Source: Streptomyces sp. DT2A-34 (GTDB lineage: Bacteria; Actinomycetota; Actinomycetes; Streptomycetales; Streptomycetaceae). Taken from it: a DNA stretch of 64,000 nucleotides. The DNA lies in contig NZ_JASTWJ010000001.1 of NCBI RefSeq assembly GCF_030499515.1, positions 5,746,001-5,810,000 of the forward strand, written 5' to 3'. Position 1 is the stretch's first letter, and each line of letters opens with the position of its first letter. Position numbers and translations under genes: made by a program. The notes under the pieces were generated by a model. The model had not been told where the DNA came from. It searched no databases and saw only the letters and a program-made list of their open reading frames with translations. Below, one piece after another: positions 33,492 to 42,065 of this stretch.

Positions 33492-35192
33492 TCAGCGTCG
33501 CCGCGTCGGTGGCGACTGCGGTGACGGCATGGCTGCCGATGGGGGGACCGGAGCGGCGGGGCGCTGCGTTGTGCTGCGGGCCCTGGCCGCCTCGGCTCGG
33601 GGACTGGGTGCGTGGCGCTCACCGAGGCGGCGGATGCGCCAGGTCAGGGCACGGGCGGGGCTGTGGGCGTCGTCCAGGGTGCGCTGTCCGAGCGCTTGGT
33701 CAAGCGCGGTGGCTGCGTTGTGCCCTGCGGTCTCCGCCTCGGCGAGCACGGTGGCCAGTGCGTCCCAGGCAGGGTCGGCCAGGATGCGCTCCGCGTGCTC
33801 TGGTACCGCTTCCTGGAGGTGATGGACGAAGCGGCGCTTGGTCTGGGGGCTGGGGGAGCGTTGCGCGAGGCCCGCCAGGACTGGTCCGGAGACCTGCGCG
33901 TAGGCGATCTGCAGGTGGACGAGGGCTTGCTCGGCTGCTGCCTGCTGTTGGGCGTGCTGGCGGGTGCGGTGCCAGTGCATCGCGAAGGCCACTGCGGTGA
34001 GTGCGGCGTCCAGGAGCATGGCGAACCCGGCCGCGTCCCTGTCTTGGGGCCTGTCGCGCCAGATCGCCTGGACGCTGCGGCAGAGTACGCGGGTGCTGTC
34101 GAGGTCGGCGGCGATGCGGGATCGGGTGGCGCGCTCGAAGACGGCTGCGGCCTGTTCGAGTTCGGCCCTGAGCGCGGCCGGTGCCGTGACCGGCAGCAGG
34201 TCCAGTGCTGCGCCGAGCGCGACCAGTTGGCCCTGGGCGGTGTGCTCGTCGCCGTGGGTGAGGTGGTGGGGGATGCGTTCGGTGGCGGCGGTGGCCTGGT
34301 GCCACGGGTTGCCGGGTTGGGCAGTGGCCGGCTTGGGGCTGGTCGCAGCGAGGCGTTCGCGGATTTTGGGCAGGGAGAGGTCGGGGGCGAGGGTGGAGCC
34401 CGCGTAGAACACCGGCTCGCCCTTGTCATTGGTGTCGCCGGGCAGGGCGAAGTTGCAACCGAGTGCGTCGCCGGAGGGGCCGTGTTTGAGGCGCACGGTC
34501 ACCCCGGTTGCCTCCAGCAGTGCGAAGAACTCGGTCTCGTCGGCTGCGGCGGTCACCGCACGGCGGACCCGCATGCGGAGGATCTCGCGGGCGGTGGCGT
34601 CCTGGCCCAGGCGCTTGGCCTTGAAGTGCTCCTTGCTGGTGGGGCGCTTGGCGGCAGTGCCGTCGCCCGGCTTCAACCGCCTGAGCCCGTAGTCGACTTC
34701 GATCTTGCGGGCCTCGCGCTGGACAGCGCGCTGGTCGTAGTCGCGTTTAGGCCGGCGGCCATCCTGGCGCACGAGGGTGGCGGCGATGTGGATGTGGTCG
34801 TCGGCGTGGCGGACGGCCACCCAGCGGCAGGCTTCCTCGTCCCCGTTGGGGGCGATGCCGGCGGCGGCCACGATCCGGCGGGCGATGTCCGCCCATTGGT
34901 CGTCGGTGAGGATCGGGTCTTCGGGTGCGGCGCGGACCGGGCAGTGCCACACGGTGTACTTGGGTGCTTTGTCGCTCAGCATCTTCACGGGCTGGTCGAG
35001 CTGTGCGACGAGCTGGGCCTCCACCTCTCTCGGGTCGCGGTGGGGGCTGCGGCCGGGGTCGGGGGCGAAGCCGTTCCAGGACGCCACCAGGTGCGGGTCA
35101 GTGTGCTCGTTGGCGCGGCCCTTGCCGAAGAGGTAGCCGATAGTGCGGCGCGTGGCTTTCGGGCCCTTGCCGAGGATGATCTTGGATATCAC
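33492..35192 (-). CDS. Relaxase/mobilization nuclease
   Basis: 566 residues from a GTG four bases after the MobC stop. N-terminal relaxase domain: KIILGKGPKATRRTIGYLFG, then WHCPVRAAPEDPILTDDQWA and the metal-binding triad region VAVRHADDHIHIAATLVRQD (HADDHIH). The C-terminal 300 residues are Ala/Gln-rich helices. It nicks the element's oriT and carries the strand to the recipient. No type IV secretion or TraB-type translocase gene is present, so the element is mobilizable rather than self-transmissible. Confidence 0.88.
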   Translation of the reverse strand: MISKIILGKGPKATRRTIGYLFGKGRANEHTDPHLVASWNGFAPDPGRSPHRDPREVEAQLVAQLDQPVKMLSDKAPKYTVWHCPVRAAPEDPILTDDQWADIARRIVAAAGIAPNGDEEACRWVAVRHADDHIHIAATLVRQDGRRPKRDYDQRAVQREARKIEVDYGLRRLKPGDGTAAKRPTSKEHFKAKRLGQDATAREILRMRVRRAVTAAADETEFFALLEATGVTVRLKHGPSGDALGCNFALPGDTNDKGEPVFYAGSTLAPDLSLPKIRERLAATSPKPATAQPGNPWHQATAATERIPHHLTHGDEHTAQGQLVALGAALDLLPVTAPAALRAELEQAAAVFERATRSRIAADLDSTRVLCRSVQAIWRDRPQDRDAAGFAMLLDAALTAVAFAMHWHRTRQHAQQQAAAEQALVHLQIAYAQVSGPVLAGLAQRSPSPQTKRRFVHHLQEAVPEHAERILADPAWDALATVLAEAETAGHNAATALDQALGQRTLDDAHSPARALTWRIRRLGERHAPSPRAEAARARSTTQRPAAPVPPSAAMPSPQSPPTRRR

Positions 35193-35196
35193 CCGT

Positions 35197-35814
35197 TCAC
35201 CGCCCCTCAGTGACTTGGGCGACGGCGGCGTCCACTTCTGCCACCGACGCCTCGACGCGCTCCAGGAGCCGCTGGACGGCGTCGTGATGTGGCCAGGCGT
35301 CGTCCCTGTTGAGGTGGTGGGTGAGCTGGTTGAGGTTGCTGCCGATCTTGCCAAGCTGCCCGTTGGCGGCCATCAGCGTCTTCACCATGGTGCGGTAGTC
35401 GGCGACAGCTGCGGTGGGGTCCTCGGCGCGGGCGGCGGCGAGCGAGCACTCGGCCACGTAGCCACCGAGTGCCATGCGGCTCAGCGCGGCGGCTCGTCGG
35501 ACGAGGTCGAACTCGCCGTCGTTGTAGCGGGGGTGGACGCGGCGCTCGCGCAGCTGCTTGTCACGCAGGCGACGGCGCGGCGCGGACTGCTGCGGCAGGT
35601 TCGACGACGGCTCGGTGACCCCTGCTTCGGTCGGCTCCCCCGGGCCGGCCGACTCCGGTGCCCCCGCGCCGGATGCCTCCGCCTCCTCCAGGGCGGAGGC
35701 CGGGTAAGGACTCCTTACCCGACAACTTGCTGACGCGGTGACTGAGGTGGTGGACATCTCCTCTGCGCTGGTGGGGAGTTCGTTGTGGAGGTCGGGCATC
35801 GAGTTGTTCTCCAT
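35197..35814 (-). CDS. mobC: MobC-like relaxosome accessory protein
   Basis: 205 residues: a Pro/Glu/Ala-rich first 85, then RERRVHPRYNDGEFDLVRRA, AALSRMALGGYVAECSLAAA and NLNQLTHHLNRDDAWP, the MobC/ribbon-helix-helix accessory pattern. It binds near oriT and opens the DNA for the relaxase. The gene lies directly upstream of the relaxase gene, with stop and start four bases apart. Confidence 0.85.
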   Translation of the reverse strand: MENNSMPDLHNELPTSAEEMSTTSVTASASCRVRSPYPASALEEAEASGAGAPESAGPGEPTEAGVTEPSSNLPQQSAPRRRLRDKQLRERRVHPRYNDGEFDLVRRAAALSRMALGGYVAECSLAAARAEDPTAAVADYRTMVKTLMAANGQLGKIGSNLNQLTHHLNRDDAWPHHDAVQRLLERVEASVAEVDAAVAQVTEGR

Positions 35815-35945
35815 GTGGTGTTGCCGGTGTGGTGGCGACGGGATTCGATGGGCGCTCGTCCTCGCACTGGGCAGCGTGAGGACGAGCGGAGAAGAGGACG
35901 AGCGGAGAAGTCGAGCGCCCAGGGCGATGGGCGCGACTGGGAGCC

Positions 35946-36965
35946 TCAGAGGGCGCTGGCGGGTTCCTTGTCGGGCTCGGTCTGCCGCTGGCGGGCGGCC
36001 TGGTCGAGGTCGGCCTGGACCCGGTCCTTGATCTGGGTCAGGCGGTCCTTGCCGATACGGAAGCCGGCGTCTCGGATCGCCGCCTCGATGTTGCGGCGTG
36101 AAGCGCGGCCTCCGCGTCCCAGGGGTGCCGTGCGGGCGAGGGTGAGGAGTTCATCGAAGGCGGCGTCGCGGTCGTGGTCCTCTACCGCAACGAGTGGCTT
36201 CCGGGCCTGCGGCACATTGACGGCGTCCCGCACCGCGTCGTCTGGGTGACCGGCCACATCGGGCATCTCTGGATGCTCTGGCAGACCGGCGTCGCCCCCG
36301 GAGGCCGGATCTGGCTCGGAGCTGTCGGCGTGGTTGTGGCCGCGGCCAGGAACGTTGTGGCTCTTTGTGGCCGCGGCCTCTTCAACGTGGCGCGTCGGGT
36401 GGCGGCGGATGACCAGGTCGAGGTGGACAGCTCCGGCCAGTGCCAGCGGGGCGATGGCTGACAGGGCGCCGACGGTGACGTCGTCCAGGTGGAACCCGGC
36501 TGTGTGAGCCTGCTGGTTGAGGCGGACGGCGTGCAGGGCGTTGGCCCAGATACTGGTGATCGTGGCGAGGCCGACGAGTGCCCAGACGTACAGCCGGGAC
36601 CGCCAGGGTGCGGTGCGCAGGATGAGCAGGGCGGCGACGCCGATGGCGATGAACCCGTCGATCACCAGAGGGAAGGCGTACGTGAGGATTCCGCGGATGT
36701 GGATGGCGACGGCCATCTGCCGCAGAGCGTCGTAGGAGAGGGCGAAGCCGATCGTGCCGACCAGGGCGACGCCTAGGCGGGTCGCTGTGGTCAGTACCGG
36801 CACGGGGGTTGGGCGGTGGGTGAAGGCAAGCGGGGTACTCCAGGCGAGGAGGGGTGCCATGGGCACTGGGTGAGGCTGGTGGGAGGGGTGCGGTCTCGTC
36901 GCACTCGTCGCGTGCCTGGTCAGAGCAGGTACGGAAGGTCGGCGTGATACGAGTGGACTCGTCAC
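35946..36965 (-). CDS. DUF2637 membrane protein with C-terminal DNA-binding region
   Basis: Up to 339 residues. Four membrane segments between about 65 and 190 (LGVALVGTIGFALSYDALRQ; AFPLVIDGFIAIGVAALLIL; YVWALVGLATITSIWANALH; ALSAIAPLALAGAVHLDLVI) are the DUF2637 domain found in actinomycete plasmids and integrative elements. A charged tail ends in a helix-turn-helix-like GGRASRRNIEAAIRDAGFRI. The start is uncertain: GTG at 36965 or ATG at 36860; neither has a good ribosome site. Role in transfer or replication is unproven. Confidence 0.78.
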   Translation of the reverse strand: MTSPLVSRRPSVPALTRHATSATRPHPSHQPHPVPMAPLLAWSTPLAFTHRPTPVPVLTTATRLGVALVGTIGFALSYDALRQMAVAIHIRGILTYAFPLVIDGFIAIGVAALLILRTAPWRSRLYVWALVGLATITSIWANALHAVRLNQQAHTAGFHLDDVTVGALSAIAPLALAGAVHLDLVIRRHPTRHVEEAAATKSHNVPGRGHNHADSSEPDPASGGDAGLPEHPEMPDVAGHPDDAVRDAVNVPQARKPLVAVEDHDRDAAFDELLTLARTAPLGRGGRASRRNIEAAIRDAGFRIGKDRLTQIKDRVQADLDQAARQRQTEPDKEPASAL

Positions 36966-37018
36966 GGCGACGACACTCGTCGCGGGGCTGACCTGCGACG
37001 CGACGAGTGCGACGAGTC
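36895..37018. repeat. Cluster of CTCGTCGC repeats (iteron-like)
   Basis: The core (A)CTCGTCGC appears at 36895-36902, 36904-36911 and about 36974-36982, with a near copy at 36957-36965, and inverted at about 37000-37007 and 37009-37016. Six sites in 125 bp between the ATPase and membrane-protein genes is far above chance even in GC-rich DNA. It may be the element's replication origin or an operator. Confidence 0.6.
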
Positions 37019-37019
37019 T

Positions 37020-38338
37020 TTACGGGTGCGGGCCCGGAGCGGGGGCGGTGCTCTCGTCGCCGCTGTCGGGCGTCGGCTCCTCGGGGCAGTAGCGGGCCCA
37101 GGCGTCGGCGAAGCGGAGGCGGGCGAAGCCCTTGGCCTGCCGGCCGCCTTCGAAGCGGTGAGTGGCGGCCTTGATGTCGAAGTCCTTCAGGAGAATGCCC
37201 AGGTGGCGTGGGCCCAGGCCGGCGGAGCCGTACTCCGCCCACGGCGCCTCCTGGTCCTTGAGGAGTTCGTCCAGCAGGTCCCGGGTGCGCATGATGTCGG
37301 GATCACCGCAGCGTGCGAAGGCACGCCGGATGTCCTGCAGCAGCCGGGTCTTCAGATTCGACTCGTCGTCCTTGCCCGCCTCGGCCGCGCACATGGCCGC
37401 GCAGGCGGTGCGGGCCTGCTCGGGCCAGGTGCCGCCGGCCAGTTCAGCCACGATGACGAGCGGTTCCCAGGTGTCTGCCGCCCGGTCCTGCACCGGCATC
37501 GGCGGTACCAGGTCGGCCGCGGTGTCCATCAGGGGGCGCAGCCACGCGGCCAGCCGGTCACGGAGTTCGTGCAGGGCGGGAATGTCACGGCGGGAGCGGA
37601 ACTGCTCCACCCGCTCCCCGTCCTTGCGGCGCTGCATGCGGATCACCACCGCACGGTCCATGACCGTGTCCGGCAGGTCCCCGATCCCTGCCAGGGCAGC
37701 CATGGCGAAGGTGGGGAACGCCTGCGGCTTGTGCTCCGGGCCGGAGATGCGCAGGGCAGGCCGGTTGCGTTGATGCCGGCGTTGAGCAGGCCGCGCAACT
37801 CCTCGTTCTTCTCGGCGGCCTTGACGCTGCCGAAGATGGTGTCGGCCTCGTCCACCAGCAGGGTGGGCGGGTCGTCGCCGATGGCGCGGAAGACCACCGC
37901 CGGGCTGGTGTTGACCGTGATCAGCGGCTCGCGCACCGTCTCCGTGATCACATCCAGCAGACGGGACTTGCCGCACCGCTTCGCCGGTCCGACCACCGCG
38001 AGACGGGGCGCGTGCTGGAGTGCGGGCTGGATGTGCGTGGCCGCCACCCACAGCGTGACGGCGGTCAGCGCCTCGCTGCTGGGCAGGATCACGTACCGGG
38101 CGATGGCTTCCCGCAGCTCGTCCAACAGGGCGGCGCCCTCTGGGGCCTGGGGCGGCTTCTCGTCCTCGGTAGGCGAGGGCTCGGGCGTTGCGGGGGCTGC
38201 CTGGCCAGGGACGGCGACAGGCAGCCAAGTGGGCGTCGGGGATGCGGTGGGGCTGGTGGAGGACGTAGGTTCGTCCACAGGCGTTCCTCCCTGATGGGCC
38301 GGACGGGTAAGGCCCGGCCCATCGGATCGGTCATTCAC
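37020..38338 (-). pseudogene. DUF3631 ATPase/primase-like protein with one frameshift
   Basis: About 440 residues in two frames. The first (from 38338) has Walker A LAVVGPAKRCGKSRLLDVIT, Walker B PTLLVDEADTIFG and runs to EELRGLLNAGINATG. The second resumes RPALRISGPEHKPQAFPTFA and continues through DUF3631 (RAVVIRMQRRKDGERVEQFR) to the end. Restoring one base near 37766 would give LNAGHQRNRPALRISG, the expected family sequence. Such proteins act in replication of actinomycete integrative elements. A true frameshift would cripple replication; a sequencing error is the alternative. Confidence 0.8.
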
Positions 38339-38414
38339 GGGCGATGAGGCAGGGACTGTGCGGCTTCGGCGGTGGCTTGCCGAGAGCCGTTTCGCTGTCC
38401 CTCAAAGGGCTGTG

Positions 38415-38657
38415 TCAGACCGCGAGGTCGTACGTGGCCTGGGCATTCAGCCAGGCGTCCACCTCGTGCCAGCGGTAGCGCAGGTGACGGCCGACCCTGT
38501 GCACATTGGGGCCGATGCCCCTGTACTTCCACTGGTAGAGCGTCTTCACCGGCACCCCGAGGTACGCGGCGACCTCTGCGGGGGTGGCCAGCGGGCCGCG
38601 CTGGGCAGCCGCAGTGGCGGCAGGGGAATTGGTGCTACGGGGAGAGGTCTTCGGCAC
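38415..38657 (-). CDS. Excisionase-type helix-turn-helix protein
   Basis: 80 residues from a GTG with AAGGAG 6 bp upstream. The winged helix-turn-helix LATPAEVAAYLGVPVKTLYQ, WKYRGIGPNVHRVGRHLRYR, WHEVDAWLNAQ is the MerR/Xis DNA-binding domain that directs excision of integrative elements. It is divergent from the XRE-integrase pair. Confidence 0.85.
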   Translation of the reverse strand: MPKTSPRSTNSPAATAAAQRGPLATPAEVAAYLGVPVKTLYQWKYRGIGPNVHRVGRHLRYRWHEVDAWLNAQATYDLAV

Positions 38658-39123
38658 AGGACTCCTTTTCGGTCTTGAACAACGGCCTGGACAACACAGC
38701 CACACCTCCCGAAGAGAAGTCCAGAGTTAGTTCTGAAACTCTGTACTACTTCTCTCGGCGTGGCCGGAGGAGACCAAACAGTAAGGGTGGATCCCCGGTT
38801 GCCGAAATCACTCCCGCAGCCCCGAAATTTTTCTGAGGCGCAGCGATCGGGGGAGGTGCCGGAATCCGGTACCCCCGCAGCTCAGAGGCAATGCATCGCA
38901 GCCAGAAGTGATGCGACCAGTGCGCCGGGCATCAAGGTTGATGCCTGCCCAAATCGCCCATCTTGGAAGCGTTTAGGGAAGGTAGCACGGCCTCCCCTTG
39001 GAAACGGCCCGTGATATGCCGGAATTCGATGAGACGAACACCACTTCGGTCCCGAGCGACTTTTGTAGAGTTTAAGAACCAACTCTTGCCATGGCAGCCG
39101 TACGCAAGTTACAGCTACCTGTT
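38658..39123. promoter_or_regulatory. Divergent control region between xis-like and XRE-int genes
   Basis: About 465 bp with lower GC than its surroundings, e.g. 38715-38760 and 39055-39085. No gene is visible. It must carry the opposing promoters and is a reasonable place for operators of the XRE protein. Confidence 0.5.
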
Positions 39124-39405
39124 ATGGCAACCCGACCTATCGAAATAGGCCCCGCCGGCCTTCACGCCGCCCGCGCCATCGAGCACCTACGCCTCGCGCG
39201 CGGCCTGACCCAGCACCAACTTGCCGCTCGCTGCACCGCACTGGGCCGCCCGATGACCAACACCGCCCTCAGCCGCACCGAACGCGCCCGTCGGCGCTGC
39301 GACATGGACGACCTCTTCGTCATCGCCACCGCGCTCGGTGTCCCTCCCGCGACGCTGCTCCTCCCGCTCCCGTCCGTGTCCAGTGATGACCGGAGGGGGT
39401 GCTAG
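39124..39405 (+). CDS. XRE-family regulator upstream of integrase
   Basis: 93 residues from the ATG at 39124. The helix-turn-helix is IEHLRLARGLTQHQLAARCT then NTALSRTERARRRCDMDDLF with ATALGVPPATLLL. Its stop (TAG) abuts the TTG start of the integrase, so the two are cotranscribed and coupled. It probably represses the element's lysogeny-like switch. Confidence 0.85.
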   Translation: MATRPIEIGPAGLHAARAIEHLRLARGLTQHQLAARCTALGRPMTNTALSRTERARRRCDMDDLFVIATALGVPPATLLLPLPSVSSDDRRGC

Positions 39406-40644
39406 TTGGCGCGGGTCTGGATTGAGGACCGCATAGGGCACGCGGCGTATGTGCGTGCCGCGGCGGACGCCAAGCGGACGGGTCGTACGCCGCCGGGGCG
39501 CTACCGCGTGCGCTGGTACGACCCCGACGGCAAACCGAAGATGAAGACCTTCGCCCGCAAGGTCGATGCCGAGGCGGAGCGGACGAGGATGGAGTCCCGT
39601 CTCAGTGACGGTTCCTACCGCGACCCTGCAGCCGCGCGGGTGAAGTTCGCAGAGGTGGCGGAGTCCTGGCTGGCCGCGCAGATCCATCTCAAGCGCTCGA
39701 CCCGGGGCCGCTATCGAGGTGTCCTCGATGTCCACGTGATCCCCAGGTGGGGCACCACTCCACTGGACCGCATCCACTTCGAGGACATCGCCGAGTGGCT
39801 CGCGGACCTGCTGTCCGGCGAGGCGACCGGCGGCAGGAAGCTCAGCCCCCGGTCCGTCCGCAAGGCGTACGTCGTCCTCAGTCGAGTTCTCGGCTTTGCG
39901 GTCAAGGCTCGTCGACTGGCGGTCAACCCGGCTGTCGGCGTGCCCCTGCCGAAGGCGCCGCCGGCCGACCACGTGTACCTCGACGACATGCAGGTCGAAG
40001 CGCTGGCCAACGCGTCAGGCGCCTACCGCGTGTTCATCCTGCTGCTGGCCTACACCGGCCTGCGCTGGGGCGAGGCATCCGCGCTGAAGGTGGGCCGAGT
40101 CGACCTGGACGCCTGCCGGGCCCACATCGTCGAGGCGTACGCCGAGGACAACGGAAAGCTCTACCTCGACACCCCCAAGAACCACGAGCGCCGGTCCGTA
40201 CCGATCCCGCGGTTCCTAGCAGAGGAGCTGAAGCCCCACGTCCAGCGGCGTGGAGATGAGGAGTTGCTCTTCACCGCTCCGCAGGGCGGACCGCTACGAG
40301 CTCGCAACTTCCGTCAGCGGTTCTTCGCGCCGGCGGTCGTGAAGGCCGGGCTGGGGCATCTCAAGGTCACCCCGCACAAGCTGCGCCATACGGCGGCCTC
40401 GCTCGCCATCGCCAGCGGCGCGGACGTCAACGTCGTACAGACGATGCTGGGCCACAAGTCGGCGACGCTGACCCTGGACACCTACGGGCACCTCTTCCCG
40501 GACCGCCTGGACGAGGTCTCGAAGAAGATGCACAAGCGCCGCTCCAAGCAACTGACCAAGGCGAAGGCCAAGCTGGAGAAGGCCGAGAAGAAGGCCCGCA
40601 AGGCTGCCGAGACGGTGGCTGCCCTGGAGGAAGATGCCGCCTGA
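39406..40644 (+). CDS. Tyrosine recombinase (integrase) of the mobilizable element
   Basis: 412 residues from a TTG with GGAGGGGG upstream. An N-terminal Arm/AP2-like domain (RYRVRWYDPDGKPKMKTFAR) and SAM-like core-binding domain precede the catalytic domain: LAYTGLRWGEASALKVG (Arg, about residue 220), TPHKLRHTAASLAIASG (HxxR, about 325) and LGHKSATLTLDTYGHLF (Tyr, about 363). The last 45 residues are a Lys/Glu/Ala helix. Unlike the three relics at 13-21 kb it is intact and is not followed by the tRNA-Arg core, so it uses another target. Confidence 0.92.
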   Translation: MARVWIEDRIGHAAYVRAAADAKRTGRTPPGRYRVRWYDPDGKPKMKTFARKVDAEAERTRMESRLSDGSYRDPAAARVKFAEVAESWLAAQIHLKRSTRGRYRGVLDVHVIPRWGTTPLDRIHFEDIAEWLADLLSGEATGGRKLSPRSVRKAYVVLSRVLGFAVKARRLAVNPAVGVPLPKAPPADHVYLDDMQVEALANASGAYRVFILLLAYTGLRWGEASALKVGRVDLDACRAHIVEAYAEDNGKLYLDTPKNHERRSVPIPRFLAEELKPHVQRRGDEELLFTAPQGGPLRARNFRQRFFAPAVVKAGLGHLKVTPHKLRHTAASLAIASGADVNVVQTMLGHKSATLTLDTYGHLFPDRLDEVSKKMHKRRSKQLTKAKAKLEKAEKKARKAAETVAALEEDAA

Positions 40645-40651
40645 TGTGTGT

Positions 40652-40891
40652 CTAATCCGTGCCGGGGAGCTTTAGAAGCTGTTGTCGTTCCGATCTTGAG
40701 TGATGTGTTTCGAACGGGAGTCTCGATCGGGCAGGGCTTGATCGAGTTCCGGGAGTGTCCGGGTTGTTGGTGATGCCGAGGATGGCGAGTGCTCGTTCGG
40801 GTTCGTGGCGGATGGCGCGGGTGGTCTTGGCGCTGTTGTCGGCTCCGACGATCTTCCGGGTGCCGACGGCGAGGTTGCGGATGGTGGCCAT
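40652..40891 (-). pseudogene. ISAs1-like transposase C-terminal remnant and IS end
   Basis: MATIRNLAVGTRKIVGADNS, then AKTTRAIRHEPERALAILGI is the typical end of ISAs1-group transposases; nothing of the catalytic core remains upstream. The terminal 19-mer AGAAGCTGTTGTCGTTCCG (40674-40692) lies just inside its left edge and recurs inverted at 63528-63546. The next 250 bp to the right (to about 41110) read RYVEALRYWIRGDYDWHRST in the same direction, an unassigned fragment. Confidence 0.65.
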
Positions 40892-41223
40892 GACCAGACC
40901 GAGCCGTCAATCGGCAGGCTCCGCAGCATGATCGGCTCGGATAGTGGTGAGGCTGGAGAGGTCTTCCAAGTTGAGGTAGCCGAGATGGTCCGGCCTGGCT
41001 TGGGCGGTGGCCTGGGCTCGGTAGCGGCCCGTGGAGCGGTGCCAGTCATAGTCGCCGCGGATCCAATAGCGCAGTGCTTCCACGTACCGGGAACCGCTCG
41101 GAATGGGGTCGCACCCCCCGAGCTACCAGGAGGCCCTGCCTTCATGCGCGTACGGGCGGAAGATCACCCGACCAGGAACTCCGTTCGAACCGCACGTTCC
41201 AAGTTCGGTTGAGATACGGCTTC

Positions 41224-41487
41224 TCATGTCAGATCGACGAAGTCGCGGATGGTCGTGGTTCCGGACCGGATGATCCAGGTCCCGCTTCCAGGCGGCGTCT
41301 CGTCCGAGCGGGCCTTGAGGGCTTCGACGTCTACGACCGGGGGCCATTGCGTGCGCTGAGACCAGTGCACTCCGCTGAAGTCGATGCCCCTCAGGTCGGT
41401 GTCGCGCAGGTCGTCATGGGTGAAGTCGTCCAGGAGCGTGAGCACCGATGCGGAATCGAGTACAGGGGGTTCTCGGTGTAGGGCCAA
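41224..41487 (-). CDS. Small hypothetical protein
   Basis: 87 residues: DDFTHDDLRDTDLRGIDFSG, VHWSQRTQWPPVVDVEALKA, then a strand-rich end (SGTWIIRSGTTTIRDFVDL). The pattern resembles C-terminal pieces of Streptomyces regulatory proteins carrying pentapeptide-like A(D/N)LxxxD turns, so it may be a fragment. It sits between IS relics. Confidence 0.45.
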   Translation of the reverse strand: MALHREPPVLDSASVLTLLDDFTHDDLRDTDLRGIDFSGVHWSQRTQWPPVVDVEALKARSDETPPGSGTWIIRSGTTTIRDFVDLT

Positions 41488-41536
41488 GCCGATGGCCCGG
41501 CAAACCTCATTGGTACGGATCTCGATGTAGGCGTCG

Positions 41537-41620
41537 CGGACGAGGACGAGGACGAGGACGAGGACGAAAACGAGGTCGAGGTCGAGGTCACGGCCGAGGT
41601 CGCGGACGAGTGCGAGGGCG
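41537..41620. repeat. GACGAG hexanucleotide array
   Basis: About 14 units of GACGAG and variants (GTCGAG, AACGAG) in tandem, degenerating to the right. Simple slippage array without spacers or flanking genes that would suggest a CRISPR. Confidence 0.8.
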
Positions 41621-41650
41621 CGGGCGAGCCGCGTCCGTGCCGAGCAGCAG

Positions 41651-41926
41651 ACACCCGAGTGGAAGGCCCGCTATGCGGTCCGATCCGGAGCGGAGGGCAC
41701 GGTCAACGAGTTCGCCCACGAACACGGCGTGCGACGCTGCCGCTACCGAGGACAGAGCAGAGCCCACGTCCAGCACGTCCTGACGGCCACCGCCATCAAC
41801 ATCGAGCACCTCAGCGGTCTCCCACCTGCGAGGGCACCCCCTTCCCGACGACCGACCGCCTTCCAGAGCTACCTCGACCGTTGCGGGATCTCCAGGCCAA
41901 AATCCTGGCGAACCCTGGGCGCCTGA
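41651..41926 (+). pseudogene. IS1182-family transposase C-terminal remnant
   Basis: Reads EWKARYAVRSGAEGTVNEFA, then HEHGVRRCRYRGQSRAHVQH and SYLDRCGISRPKSWRTLGA to a stop, the typical end of Streptomyces IS1182 transposases. The catalytic core upstream is replaced by the hexanucleotide array. It abuts the start of the biosynthetic cluster. Confidence 0.75.
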
Positions 41927-42065
41927 CCTCGGCAACTCCAAGATCCCCGACAGAGTCAAGCTATGGCTCCTTTTCCTTAGCGGCCTTGCGGGCGAGATGT
42001 TGATCTTGCTAACCTCGCGTCGATCTTGTAAGTGAATTGACACATCGTCAATTCTCGCCATTCCG

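Noticed and set aside
33612..35213. A 533-codon + strand frame opposite the relaxase gene
   Set aside because: Antisense shadow of the relaxase; Gly/Val-rich with no recognisable domain.
39406..40700. The intact integrase as the enzyme of the tRNA-Arg islands
   Set aside because: Its catalytic C-terminus differs from the relics at 13-21 kb and no tRNA-Arg core follows it, so it belongs to a separate element.
41537..41620. Repeat array as a possible CRISPR
   Set aside because: Contiguous hexanucleotide units without spacers, no cas genes nearby.
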